Assembly (NCBI GenBank): GCA_963803065.1
Contig: CAWDKW010000009.1
Coordinates: 372,001-436,000, forward strand
Reading direction: 5' to 3'
Source: DASXMT01 sp963803065
Lineage (GTDB): Bacteria; Actinomycetota; Acidimicrobiia; Acidimicrobiales; RAAP-2
DNA length: 64,000 nt
The notes beneath the pieces are model-generated. The model was not told the DNA's origin. It ran no database searches and saw only the letters and a list, made by a program, of their open reading frames with translations. Position numbers and translations under genes: made by a program. This document shows, piece after piece, positions 18,224 through 26,792 of this stretch (its first letter is position 1; each line of letters opens with the position of its first letter).

Positions 18224-19888
18224 GTGAACCGATCGAGGCTCGTCCCCCGAGCCCTCCTCCTGCTCGGCGCTGGCGTCATCGTGCTGACCGGCTGCAGCGA
18301 CGCCGTGACGACGGGCTTGCCCAGCCTCTCGTCACCGGTTCGGTACCCGGCGTCGAACCATGGCACAGCCGCGGCCCAGGGTCCCATCCGGTCGCCGGGG
18401 GGACCGTTTCTCTACGACCAGCAGGGCCGCGTGAGGTTCTTCCATGGCGTGAACGCCGTCTACAAGCAGCCTCCCTTTGAGCTCTACCCGGCGCCGGGAA
18501 AGCCGTGGGACTTCTCGGTCGCTGATGCGTCGCTCATGTCCCGGCTTGGGTTCAACGTCGTCCGGCTCGGGATGACATGGAAGGGTCTCGAACCGGGCAC
18601 GGCTCCGTCCAACGATGCCGCCATCTGTGCTCGGGGCGCTCCTCACGACCCCGGTCAATTCAGCCAGGCTGTCCTCACCGGGTACCTCACCCGGCTCAAG
18701 CAGACGGTCGACCTGCTCGCCCGGTTTCACATCTACACCATCCTCGATATGCACCAGGATGTCTACAACGAACGCTTCGACGGTGAAGGGGCTCCGGACT
18801 GGGCCGTGTGCACCGACGGCACCCCCAAGACGGACCCGCCGGGTCGGTGGTCGCAGAACTACGCCACCGTCGCTGCCGGCGTCGCCTATCAGCACTTCTG
18901 GACGAACGACGTGGTGGGCGACCTTCAAGGCGAGTACGACCGGGTGTGGGCGGCCGTGGCCGACTTCTTCCGCACGGATCCGTGGGTCGTCGGTTACGAC
19001 CCGTTCAATGAGCCGTTCTCGACTCCTTTGGTCACCCAGGGCGACGAACAGTTCGACGCTCAGCTGGAGTGTTTCTATACGGGTACGTCCTTTGTCGGTG
19101 CGCCCGCACACGGCGTGCCGCCGATGCCGTGCCCACCTGGTGACCCTGCAGAGGGGCTGATACCGCAGCTACAAGCGGTGGACTTGTCTCACCTCATCTT
19201 CTACGAACCCGACATCTTCGGCCGTGGCGGGCGTCCCAACTTCGTCGGCGCGATGAACTTTCCCAACCTGGTCTTCAACGTGCACGTCTACTGCAGCTAT
19301 CGGAGCGGGAAGACCGGCAATCCGACCGACATCGGTGCGTGCGCCTCACAGGAGGCACGAACCCTCAAGACGAGGTCCGAGGATCGGACCGATCTGGCGT
19401 CTCCCGCGCAGCCCCGAGGTCCGGCCTGGTTCGTGAGCGAATTCGGAGCCACGTCCGATGCGGCACTCCTCGGCCAGCTCACCAGCGAGGAGGACCGGTT
19501 CCTCGTCGGATGGACCTACTGGTCGTGGAAGTACTATCGCGATCCCACCGGGAGCAGCGCAGAGGCTCTCGTCGGCCCCACGGGGCAGTTGCGCCCCACA
19601 GCTCGCGTCCTGTCTCGGACCTATGCGCAGGCGATTGCCGGCCGTCCACTGTCGATGTCTTTCGATCCTTCGAACGGTGACTTTCATCTCACCTACGTCC
19701 CGGATCCTTCGACACGGGCCCCGACCGTCATCTTCGTCCCCGTCCAGATCCACTATGTGGATGGATTCTGCGTTCGGGTCAACGGCGCGGTGGCGCACAG
19801 CACACGGTCGGGTGACGAGGTCTCGGTCACGAACCCGAGGCGAAGCCGGGTGGTGGACGTCGCCATCACCTCCGGTTCGTGTCGATGA
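18224..19888 (+). CDS. GH5 glycosidase lipoprotein, endoglycoceramidase-like
   Basis: This 554-residue exported protein begins with a lipoprotein signal; the lipobox LTGC places the lipidated cysteine at residue 24. The catalytic (beta/alpha)8 domain has HGVNAVYKQPPF, DMHQDVYNERF, the acid/base glutamate near 263 in DPFNEPF and the nucleophile near 406 in VSEFGAT. The HQDVY motif is typical of the endoglycoceramidase branch of GH5, so the substrate may be a glycolipid. A beta-sandwich-like C-terminal domain follows. The GTG at 18224 is chosen because the signal peptide starts there. It lies 31 bp after the flavoprotein gene. Confidence 0.85.
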   Translation: MNRSRLVPRALLLLGAGVIVLTGCSDAVTTGLPSLSSPVRYPASNHGTAAAQGPIRSPGGPFLYDQQGRVRFFHGVNAVYKQPPFELYPAPGKPWDFSVADASLMSRLGFNVVRLGMTWKGLEPGTAPSNDAAICARGAPHDPGQFSQAVLTGYLTRLKQTVDLLARFHIYTILDMHQDVYNERFDGEGAPDWAVCTDGTPKTDPPGRWSQNYATVAAGVAYQHFWTNDVVGDLQGEYDRVWAAVADFFRTDPWVVGYDPFNEPFSTPLVTQGDEQFDAQLECFYTGTSFVGAPAHGVPPMPCPPGDPAEGLIPQLQAVDLSHLIFYEPDIFGRGGRPNFVGAMNFPNLVFNVHVYCSYRSGKTGNPTDIGACASQEARTLKTRSEDRTDLASPAQPRGPAWFVSEFGATSDAALLGQLTSEEDRFLVGWTYWSWKYYRDPTGSSAEALVGPTGQLRPTARVLSRTYAQAIAGRPLSMSFDPSNGDFHLTYVPDPSTRAPTVIFVPVQIHYVDGFCVRVNGAVAHSTRSGDEVSVTNPRRSRVVDVAITSGSCR

Positions 19889-19987
19889 GCTCCCCGGATA
19901 CGACGGAAACCCCGGGGGTGTCGCCCGGCACCGTCGAGCTCGTCTCGGACCCGGGGCGGCCCTGGTTGGAGCGACGCCCGGCAACTT

Positions 19988-20001
19988 AGGACCTTCGGCC
20001 C
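19988..20001. promoter_or_regulatory. DosR-like box upstream of flavodoxin
   Basis: AGGACCTTCGGCCC, within TTAGGACCTTCGGCCCTGG, lies 60 bp before the flavodoxin ATG. It is one of the strongest matches in the window. Confidence 0.65.
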
Positions 20002-20061
20002 TGGATGACGGCGGGCAGCTGCGGCAGGCTGGCATGGCAGTGCGAGCGCAGGAGGTGTCCC

Positions 20062-20628
20062 ATGAAGGTCACGATCGTGTACGAATCGATGTTCGGGGGT
20101 ACGAGGGCGATCGCCGAGGCCATCGGCAACGGGTGCGGCCCACGGGCCGACGTCGAGGTCGTGAACGTCACGCACGCCGATGCCCGCAAGGTGGACGGGA
20201 CCGATCTGCTCGTCGTCGGAGGGCCGACCCATGCCTGGGGCATGTCCCGGCCCAGTACCCGGAAGGGGGCCCCCGGTTACAGGGACAAGCCGGGCAGTGA
20301 CCTTGTGCTCGAGCCGGGGGCAGACACCGGGCCGGGAGTCCGGGAGTGGCTCACCGGCCTCGGTCAGGCACATGCCGACGCCGCTGCATTCGATACCCGC
20401 CTCAGGGCGCCTTCGGCTATCACCGGCCGTGCATCCAGAGGCATCAAGCGCCAACTGTCGAAACACGGTCTGACTATGATCACACGACCCGAGAGCTTCC
20501 TGGTGACCAAGCAGAACCACCTCGTCGAAGGGGAGATCGACCGAGCCTGGGCGTGGGGATCACACCTCGCCACCCTGCTGGTCGGGCCTTGGGTCGATGC
20601 CGAAGGCGCCCAGGGACGACGAGGCTGA
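20062..20628 (+). CDS. flavodoxin-domain protein
   Basis: The 188-residue protein starts with the FMN phosphate loop VYESMFGGTRAIAEAI and has the second flavin loop GGPTHAWGMSRP. The flavodoxin fold covers about the first 130 residues; the C-terminal third (RGIKRQLSKHGLTM) is basic and specific to actinobacterial members. It is probably a one- or two-electron carrier or an FMN reductase. The ATG has GGAGG 6 bp upstream. It overlaps the start region of the metal ATPase gene. Confidence 0.85.
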   Translation: MKVTIVYESMFGGTRAIAEAIGNGCGPRADVEVVNVTHADARKVDGTDLLVVGGPTHAWGMSRPSTRKGAPGYRDKPGSDLVLEPGADTGPGVREWLTGLGQAHADAAAFDTRLRAPSAITGRASRGIKRQLSKHGLTMITRPESFLVTKQNHLVEGEIDRAWAWGSHLATLLVGPWVDAEGAQGRRG

Positions 20629-23056
20629 GACCACGTGCCTAGTCCGCACCTCGGTCGCGACGGGCGCGCCGGGCGCCAGCACCGTGGCTAGCGCTGCTTC
20701 GAACCGGCGCGGTGGGCGCGCCCGACCGGAGGCTTCCCTCGGCCTGTTGGGCCTGGCCGTGGTCGGGTTGTTCCTGGGCGGGCTCCTGCACCTCCTCGGG
20801 CAAGGCAGCGCCGGAGACGGGGCATGGATCGCCGTCGGGGCGCTCGGGGCGCTCTATTCGCTGTGGTCGACTGTCGCCAGCCTCCGGCGAGGACGGCTAG
20901 GCATCGACCTCATCGCGTTGTTGGCGGTGGCGGGAGCGGTGGCGGTCGGGGAGTACCTGGCCGGGGCGGTCATCAGCGTGATGGTCCTGAGCGGCCAGGC
21001 CCTGGAGTCCTGGGCGGCCGGTCGGGCCCAGCGCGACCTCCGCGCCCTGCTCGAGCGGGCGCCGACCGTCGCCCATCGCTACCACCAGGACGGGCTCGAG
21101 ACCATCGAGGTCGACGAGGTGGCCGTGGGAGACCTCCTCATGGTGGCACCGGGTGAGGTGGTCCCGGTTGACGGCACCGTGGCCACCACCTCGGCCGTAC
21201 TCGACGAGTCGGCGCTCACCGGCGAGTCGCTCCCGGTCGAGTGCGCACCGGGCGAGGCCGTTCGAAGTGGGGCGCTGAACGCCGGGGGCCCCTTCGACCT
21301 GCGTACGACGACCAGGGCGGCGGACAGCGCCTATGCCGGCATCATCCGCCTCGTCTCCCAGGCACAGTCGGAGCCCGCTCCGTTCGTTCGACTCGCCGAC
21401 CGGTACGCGCTGTGGTTCCTGGCCGTCACCCTGATCGCCGCCGGAGCAGCCTGGGCGGCAGCGGGCTCGTCCCGGGCGGTGGCCGTGCTGGTGGTCGCGA
21501 CCCCGTGCCCGCTGGTCCTGGCGGCCCCGGTCGCCTTCGTCGCCGGACTTTCCCTCTCGGCGAGGCGGGGCGTGGTCGTGAAGGGCGGCGGGGTGCTCGA
21601 ACGCCTGGCCCGGTGCACCACCCTGCTGCTCGACAAGACCGGCACGCTGACAAGTGGGCGCCCGGTCCTCGCCGCCACCATCCCGGCCGGCTCCCTCCCG
21701 GCCAAAGCCGTTCTGACGTACGCCGCCTCGCTCGACCAGGTCTCGCCGCACGTGCTGGCGGGTGCCATCGTCCGCGCCGCAACCGAGAGCGGGTGCGATC
21801 TCGTGTTGCCGACAGACGTGCAGGAGGTGGCCGGCCGGGGCGTCCGCGGCGTCGTGGACGGTCACCGGGTCACGGTTGGCAAGGCCGCGTGGGTGGGCGT
21901 GACCGACGCTCCGCCATGGCTCAGAGCGGCGCGTCGGAAGGCCCGGCTCGACGGCGCGCTCACCGTCTTCGTCGGCGTCGATGACGAGCCGGCAGGCGTG
22001 CTCGTCCTGAACGACCCGATCCGATCCGATGCCGGTCGGACGCTCCGAACGTTGCGGCGAGCCGGGATCAACCGGATCGTCATGGTGACCGGCGACCGGG
22101 CCGAGGTCGCCGAGACGGTGGGTACGTACATCGGGGTGGACACAGTGCTGGCCGAGCGGTCGCCGGACGAGAAGCTCGAGGAGGTCCGACTCGAGCGTCT
22201 CCGCGCCCCGACCGTGATGGTCGGCGATGGCGTCAACGACGCCCCCGCGCTGGCCCTGGCCGACGTGGGCGTCGCCATGGGCGCACGGGGAGCGACCGCC
22301 TCGTCGGAAGCAGCCGACGCCGTGCTCACCGTCGATCGCATCGACCGGTTGGGCGAGACCCGAGTGATCGCGGCCCGGACCCGGCGCATCGCCCTGCAGA
22401 GCGTCCTGGTCGGCATGGCCATGTCCTTGGCGGCCATGGGCGTCGCTGCGGTGGGCCTGCTGCCCGCCGTGTGGGGGGCGCTCCTCCAAGAGGGCATCGA
22501 CGTCGCCGTGATCGTGAACGCCTTGCGCGTCCTGCGTACCCGCCCGAGCGAGGTGCGCCTGGCTGAAGGCGACGCCGCGCTGGCCAAGCGCTTTCAGGAC
22601 GAGCACGTGGCCATCCGCTCCGATCTCGACCAATTGCGCTCCGTGGCCGACTCGCTCGGCACGGTGGAGCCGGTCGAGGAGCTGGCACGCGTCCGCCGGC
22701 TCTACCGGATGCTGTCGGACGAGGTCCGTCCCCACGAGGAGGCCGAGGAAGCTGTTCTCTACCCGGCACTCGGCCGGGCCCTGGGTGGAGCCGACCCGAC
22801 GGGTCCGATGAGCCGGGCCCACGCCGAGATCATCCATCAGATCAGGAGGCTGGGCCGACTGCTCGACGAGATCGGTGACGAGGGACCCGACCACGCTGAC
22901 CTGGTCGAACTGCGCAGCCTCCTCTACGGCCTCTCCGCCATCCTCGCCCTCCACACCGCACAAGAGGAGGAGAGCTACCTGTCGCTCGACGACAGCGAAG
23001 GCCAAAGCGAGTCCGAGCATCACGTGCCGGTGGCAGAGCCGGGGAACGTCGCCTGA
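20597..23056 (+). CDS. P1B-5 heavy-metal ATPase with C-terminal hemerythrin domain
   Basis: This 819-residue membrane pump has the P1B layout: ALTGESLPVE in the actuator, a TM4 motif TPCPL at residues 302-306 in place of CPC, the phosphorylated aspartate at 346 in DKTGTLT, and GDGVNDAPALA. From about residue 665 a hemerythrin-like four-helix domain follows (QDEHVAIRSDL; VRPHEEAEEAVLYPAL; SRAHAEIIHQI; LALHTAQEEE) with the spaced His/Glu ligands for a diiron site. TPC plus hemerythrin defines subgroup P1B-5, with Fe/Ni transport reported for Sinorhizobium Nia. No N-terminal metal-binding domain is present. The start is uncertain: the ATG at 20597 overlaps the flavodoxin gene by 32 bp and lacks a ribosome site; a GTG at 20684 is an alternative. 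Confidence 0.9.
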   Translation: MPKAPRDDEAETTCLVRTSVATGAPGASTVASAASNRRGGRARPEASLGLLGLAVVGLFLGGLLHLLGQGSAGDGAWIAVGALGALYSLWSTVASLRRGRLGIDLIALLAVAGAVAVGEYLAGAVISVMVLSGQALESWAAGRAQRDLRALLERAPTVAHRYHQDGLETIEVDEVAVGDLLMVAPGEVVPVDGTVATTSAVLDESALTGESLPVECAPGEAVRSGALNAGGPFDLRTTTRAADSAYAGIIRLVSQAQSEPAPFVRLADRYALWFLAVTLIAAGAAWAAAGSSRAVAVLVVATPCPLVLAAPVAFVAGLSLSARRGVVVKGGGVLERLARCTTLLLDKTGTLTSGRPVLAATIPAGSLPAKAVLTYAASLDQVSPHVLAGAIVRAATESGCDLVLPTDVQEVAGRGVRGVVDGHRVTVGKAAWVGVTDAPPWLRAARRKARLDGALTVFVGVDDEPAGVLVLNDPIRSDAGRTLRTLRRAGINRIVMVTGDRAEVAETVGTYIGVDTVLAERSPDEKLEEVRLERLRAPTVMVGDGVNDAPALALADVGVAMGARGATASSEAADAVLTVDRIDRLGETRVIAARTRRIALQSVLVGMAMSLAAMGVAAVGLLPAVWGALLQEGIDVAVIVNALRVLRTRPSEVRLAEGDAALAKRFQDEHVAIRSDLDQLRSVADSLGTVEPVEELARVRRLYRMLSDEVRPHEEAEEAVLYPALGRALGGADPTGPMSRAHAEIIHQIRRLGRLLDEIGDEGPDHADLVELRSLLYGLSAILALHTAQEEESYLSLDDSEGQSESEHHVPVAEPGNVA

Positions 23057-23091
23057 ACAGGCAGTCCGCCGCCCCACCTTGCCGAGGTCAA

Positions 23092-23114
23092 CCGCCCCGA
23101 CGAGCATCGGGCGG
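23092..23114. terminator. hairpin after the metal ATPase
   Basis: CCGCCCCGA and TCGGGCGG form an 8-bp stem with one bulged C around the loop CGAGCA, 36 bp after the ATPase stop. No T-run follows, so its terminator role is tentative. Confidence 0.4.
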
Positions 23115-23193
23115 CGAGGACGCTCACCCACGCCCTTCCGGGAGACCGAATGCCACCGGCGAGTCCGAGCTCAACGCTCTCCTCCGCCCGCCC

Positions 23194-23220
23194 TCTGGAC
23201 TGGCCCGCCGCCAGTCCAGA
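23194..23220. terminator. 11-bp perfect hairpin between convergent genes
   Basis: TCTGGACTGGC and GCCAGTCCAGA are perfect 11-bp arms around the loop CCGCC. It lies between the 3' ends of the metal ATPase (+) and hsp20 (-), so a bidirectional terminator is likely. Confidence 0.6.
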
Positions 23221-23284
23221 CCTCGCCGATCGACCCGCGCAGACTCAAGAAGCCACGACAGGGGCGACTGGGGCGATGCAGCTA

Positions 23285-23716
23285 CTACGTTCGGGTGACC
23301 GGCACCTTGGTCGGGGCCTTTTCGACCTTCTCGGGATTGGGGATCCGGACTTCGAGAATCCCGTTCTTGTAGGTGGCCGTGACGTCCTCCGGGTTGACCC
23401 CTTCGGGCAATGCGATCTCCCGAGTGAACTCGCCGTAGCGGAACTCGGTTCGGTAGCCGGTGTCTTCGGTCTTCTTGGTCTTCTGCTCTCGACGAGCATG
23501 GATGCGGGCCACGCCCCCATCGGTCGTGATGTCGATGTCCTTTTCGGGATCGACGTCGGGGATCTCCGCCCGTACGACGATCGTGTCGCCATCACGGAGC
23601 TCCTCGACCGGAAGCCACCGTTCCTGGTCGTCAAGGTCGAAGAGGCGATGCCACGGGACGGGCATGCCGAAGGTCGGCCAATCAATGGGCCTGGTGCGAC
23701 GTACGACGAGTGCCAT
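23285..23716 (-). CDS. small heat shock protein, Hsp20/alpha-crystallin family
   Basis: This ATP-independent chaperone holds unfolding proteins. The 143-residue protein has a short N-terminal arm (MALVVRRTRPIDWP), the alpha-crystallin beta-sandwich (about residues 40-130) with the signature EFTREIALPEGV and NGILEVRIP, and a C-terminal tail with a basic end. The ATG at 23716 is chosen because AAGGAG lies 6 bp before it; a longer frame adds 14 unaligned residues. A strong DosR-like box lies 76 bp upstream. M. tuberculosis hspX (acr), the best-known DosR target, is in the same family. Confidence 0.92.
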   Translation of the reverse strand: MALVVRRTRPIDWPTFGMPVPWHRLFDLDDQERWLPVEELRDGDTIVVRAEIPDVDPEKDIDITTDGGVARIHARREQKTKKTEDTGYRTEFRYGEFTREIALPEGVNPEDVTATYKNGILEVRIPNPEKVEKAPTKVPVTRT

Positions 23717-23792
23717 GGTGTGCTCCTTTGCGATAGTGCCAGCGCGGCAACCGATCACTCTTGATGATGAGCTGATCCGGCCGCGAACGGTA

Positions 23793-23806
23793 GGGTCGAA
23801 GGTCCC
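23793..23806. promoter_or_regulatory. DosR-like box upstream of hsp20
   Basis: GGGTCGAAGGTCCC keeps both GGG and CCC ends and lies 76 bp before the hsp20 ATG on the minus strand. Confidence 0.65.
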
Positions 23807-23880
23807 AGGTACGGGTGGGACGTGGCTCTTATTGAGTCGAGACGTTCTCGACTGGCCGGATGCCCGAGACCGTCGCTTAG

Positions 23881-24933
23881 CTAGACGCCTTCCGGGATGG
23901 GCGACCGTGGTGGGGTGGCCTCCTGCCTCCCGACACTGGTGCCGCCGGAGCGTGAGCCGAGGTCACGGTAGTGCTGACGCCAGATGAGCCGGTAGACCCG
24001 GCTCCAGCGAGGGATCGAGCGCAGGCCGGGGATGAACGGGAGGAGCAGCAGGATCAGGGTCAGGCCCATCATGATCGCCCACACCTGGAGGTCGGCGTTC
24101 GGGGAAGAGTTCATCGGCGGCACCTGGTACCACAGCGTGTACAGCCAGAGCCACGCCTGCCCGGGGTAGTTCCCGGTCTCGTTCATCATGCCCCACTGGT
24201 CACCCGAGAGGTGGTGGGCCTGACCGAGGTCGGCCAGGTACGTGCCGTCGGCGATGAACAGGAGGGGCTTGGTGTAGTCGGTGCCGTAGAACTGACGGGA
24301 GCTGAGAAGGGCGCCGTCCAGGGCACCGCTACGCGCCATGGAGGTGAGGCCACTGATCATCGGGGCCACCGGCCCGTACGGACCGGGCTTGACCTTCAGC
24401 ACACCATCGGAGAACGAGGCACCGCTCACGGCCTTCTCATAGGCCGTCGTCCACTTGGCCTGTTGTGCCGGCGAAGCCGAGGTGTAGGCGGAGATGGCCG
24501 CGTCCAACGTCGGTCGATCCGGGAGGGTCCGCAGCGGGGCGATGACGTAATCATTGGCCGTGTCGATGGGATGGTGGACGCCGAACCACGACTGGGGCGA
24601 GAAGAACCCGATCGACTGGGAGGCGCCAGGCGTGTTGTTGTACGGCGGCCCGTAGGTGGCCACACCGCTCGTGCCATCGAGCTCGGTGATGGCGGTCTGG
24701 GCGAAGTCGACCGGGTTGGCCGTCGACCACGAACGGACCGTGACCGGCTTGTCGTCGGGCGAGGAGAAGATCACGGCCAGGAGGGTCACGAGGATGGCCA
24801 CCACGATCAGGGCGATGATGAATTCCTTCACCAGGTCGTAGGGGCGGTACTTCCCGTGCCACTCGGCGACATCCCGATCGGGCTTGAACCGCCGTGGTCG
24901 TCGCGAGCTGCCGGCGACTTGGGCATCCGTCAT
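23881..24933 (-). CDS. cytochrome b C-terminal-like / membrane subunit
   Basis: This 350-residue membrane protein has one N-terminal transmembrane helix (EFIIALIVVAILVTLLAVIF), a long extracytoplasmic region of about 210 residues and hydrophobic C-terminal helices (WAIMMGLTLILLLLPFIPGL). The ends resemble the cytochrome b C-terminal half or subunit IV, and the middle region is of unknown function. It overlaps the cytochrome b gene in an ATGA junction and is certainly co-translated with it. No heme-binding CXXCH motif is present. Confidence 0.7.
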   Translation of the reverse strand: MTDAQVAGSSRRPRRFKPDRDVAEWHGKYRPYDLVKEFIIALIVVAILVTLLAVIFSSPDDKPVTVRSWSTANPVDFAQTAITELDGTSGVATYGPPYNNTPGASQSIGFFSPQSWFGVHHPIDTANDYVIAPLRTLPDRPTLDAAISAYTSASPAQQAKWTTAYEKAVSGASFSDGVLKVKPGPYGPVAPMISGLTSMARSGALDGALLSSRQFYGTDYTKPLLFIADGTYLADLGQAHHLSGDQWGMMNETGNYPGQAWLWLYTLWYQVPPMNSSPNADLQVWAIMMGLTLILLLLPFIPGLRSIPRWSRVYRLIWRQHYRDLGSRSGGTSVGRQEATPPRSPIPEGV

Positions 24934-25655
24934 GGTGCCTCCTCAGCTGGGACTGCCGTCGTCTCCGCGGCGTCGTCGGATTCGACCCCTGACCCCTCGC
25001 TCGAGGCGAACGGCGGCACCACGCCGCGGAGGCGCACCAACAGCACATGGCCGCCGACCAGGATCACGACGACGAGGGGCAGGAGGACGATGTGCCACAT
25101 CAGCATCTGGCCGAAATTGGTGACGTTGAAGATGGCACCGGCGCCGGTCGCGTTGATCCCGTCCTTGGCCTGGGTGCTGATCCACTGTGAGTCGAAGTTC
25201 TGCTGCGAGAGGTAGCCGGTGAAGGCGGCCCCTATCGATACGACGAAGGAGATGACTCCCGTTATCCAGGTCGCACGGCGACGCCCGCGCCAGGCGGCCA
25301 TGAAGAACTTGCCCCAGAGGTGGACGACCATGGCGAAGAAGAACACCTCGACGCTCCACAGGTGCAGGGAGTTCACGAAGAGACCGACGGTCGACGTGTG
25401 CCACCAGGCAGGCCCGAAGATGGCGAGCACGATCCCGGTCAGGATCACGACGCAGAGGGCGGCGAGGGTCAGGACGCCGAAGACGTAGATCCACGAAGCC
25501 ACATAGGCGGGCTGGCGGTCCGGCAGGAGGCGCTGTGGGGGGAGCGCCTCGACGGCGCTGTGCCGCAGCCTGGCCGTCCACTGATCGGCGTCCTCCGGCA
25601 GGTCGGCGCTCGCATCAGCCGGCGCGCCGGGCACGAGGTCGGTATCGGCGCTCAT
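24930..25655 (-). CDS. cytochrome b (b6-type) N-terminal subunit
   Basis: The 241-residue integral membrane protein has four helices like cytochrome b6. Two histidine pairs fit the bis-heme ligands: SLHLWSVEVFFFAMVVHLWG spans two histidines 14 residues apart on helix B, and helix D carries WHIVLLPLVVVILVGGH with a 15-residue spacing as in b6. It would pass electrons from quinol or to quinone across the membrane. No Rieske or c-type cytochrome gene is adjacent, so the partner is unknown. It lies between a 63-residue membrane protein and the C-terminal-like subunit. Confidence 0.87.
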   Translation of the reverse strand: MSADTDLVPGAPADASADLPEDADQWTARLRHSAVEALPPQRLLPDRQPAYVASWIYVFGVLTLAALCVVILTGIVLAIFGPAWWHTSTVGLFVNSLHLWSVEVFFFAMVVHLWGKFFMAAWRGRRRATWITGVISFVVSIGAAFTGYLSQQNFDSQWISTQAKDGINATGAGAIFNVTNFGQMLMWHIVLLPLVVVILVGGHVLLVRLRGVVPPFASSEGSGVESDDAAETTAVPAEEAP

Positions 25656-25843
25656 CGGTCGCCTCCGCGGCGCCAGCGGAACGGGATGACGATAGCGGCG
25701 ATGAACACCAGCACCATCAGCCCGATGAGGATCAGGTTGGCCACCGAGATCTGGATGAACCCCCAGTGCACATAGCGGCCGGGCCCCGAGAGGTTGACGA
25801 GGCTGGCCGGCATGCCGCGTAAAGCCGTTCCGATCAGTTGCAT
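25652..25843 (-). CDS. small membrane protein of the cytochrome b module, 63 aa
   Basis: This 63-residue protein has a single transmembrane helix (VANLILIGLMVLVFIAAIVI) ending in a basic FRWRRGG tail, with an N-terminus facing out or in the periplasm. The ATG at 25843 has GGAGG about 8 bp upstream; longer in-frame starts lack one. It overlaps cytochrome b in an ATGA junction and is the first gene after the DosR-like box, so it is probably an accessory subunit of the complex. Confidence 0.7.
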   Translation of the reverse strand: MQLIGTALRGMPASLVNLSGPGRYVHWGFIQISVANLILIGLMVLVFIAAIVIPFRWRRGGDR

Positions 25844-25910
25844 AGTGCGACCTCCATGAATGGTGCGACGTCCATGAGAGAAAGCTACGGATTCGGGGCC
25901 GAACCCACTA

Positions 25911-25924
25911 GGGTCGAAAGTCCT
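25911..25924. promoter_or_regulatory. DosR-like box upstream of the cytochrome b operon
   Basis: GGGTCGAAAGTCCT lies 67 bp before the first gene of the three-gene cytochrome b module and shares the GGGTCGAA half with the hsp20 box. Confidence 0.65.
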
Positions 25925-26035
25925 AGAAACTCGACGCATGCGACCATCGACGGGTAGCTCGAGCCGAAAGGTCAGAAAACGCCGAGCAATGGTGGATACC
26001 TTGCCCGGATGCCGGCTGCTCCTGCCGGTGACCCG

Positions 26036-26740
26036 CTAACTCACCCGCTCGTCCGACGCGACCGAAGATGTCTCCGGCACGGCCACTTGTTCAATGGTGC
26101 GCTTGAGCACCGCCAACATACGTGCCTGCATGATCCAGACAATCGGGATGTAGAGCCAGTAGAAGACGAAGCGTCCGACCCATCGTGGGCGGATGGCCTG
26201 GTAGCCACCGATGACCAACCGGGTGCGCCCGCCAGGTAGTTCGTTCAACAGGAAGCCCCAGAGCCCTTCCACGTAGGCGGATGGCCGTGGCCGCTTCGAG
26301 TCCAAGTTCCGGCCGCGCAAATCGGTCAACCCGCGCAATCCCAAGAAGCGATTCGGTTCAAGGGCTGCGACCTCGAACGCGTCCACAGGACCGGCCGCCG
26401 TGGAATACTTCAGGTAGTCGCCCAAGGCCAGGTCTTGCCATTCCGGGTGGACCTCCTTGGCGCTTGGGCGACCTCGGTTGTCAAGGCGGTCCCAGGAGTA
26501 CCAGCCGGCACGATCACCGCCCATCTGGACAAGCCACGGCCACACCTGATCCGGTGGCGCCTCGATCGTGACGGCCATCGTCGCCGCCCTCTCCCCCTCG
26601 GGGACCAACTCGGCGCCCGGATACGGTTCGGCAACTTCCTGGTCGGTTGCGCCCCAGCACCAGAGTCGACGACGAACCCAGAATCCATAGACGAGTGCTG
26701 CCATGCCGACGACACCAGCGGTCTTGCGTCCGAACGACAT
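26036..26740 (-). CDS. SRPBCC-family protein with N-terminal membrane segment
   Basis: The protein (234 residues from ATG 26740; a GTG at 26761 is an alternative) begins with a hydrophobic stretch (AGVVGMAALVYGFW) and then a START/polyketide-cyclase-like domain (MAVTIEAPPDQVWPWLVQMG; GWYSWDRLDN). A further hydrophobic helix near the C-terminus (FVFYWLYIPIVWIM) suggests membrane association. Such proteins bind hydrophobic ligands; the ligand here is unknown. A weaker DosR-like box lies 35 bp before the ATG. Confidence 0.7.
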   Translation of the reverse strand: MSFGRKTAGVVGMAALVYGFWVRRRLWCWGATDQEVAEPYPGAELVPEGERAATMAVTIEAPPDQVWPWLVQMGGDRAGWYSWDRLDNRGRPSAKEVHPEWQDLALGDYLKYSTAAGPVDAFEVAALEPNRFLGLRGLTDLRGRNLDSKRPRPSAYVEGLWGFLLNELPGGRTRLVIGGYQAIRPRWVGRFVFYWLYIPIVWIMQARMLAVLKRTIEQVAVPETSSVASDERVS

Positions 26741-26775
26741 ACCCCAAGCGTGGGAGCCCACGCACGGAATGACAA

Positions 26776-26789
26776 GGGACCAATGTCAC
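26776..26789. promoter_or_regulatory. weak DosR-like box
   Basis: GGGACCAATGTCAC matches 11 of 14 positions of the DosR core and lies 35 bp before the SRPBCC gene. The right arm is imperfect. Confidence 0.45.
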
Positions 26790-26792
26790 TTT

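Noticed and set aside
20897..23131. 744-codon minus-strand frame opposite the metal ATPase
   Set aside because: The plus strand holds a complete P1B ATPase with all motifs; the antisense frame has no domain.
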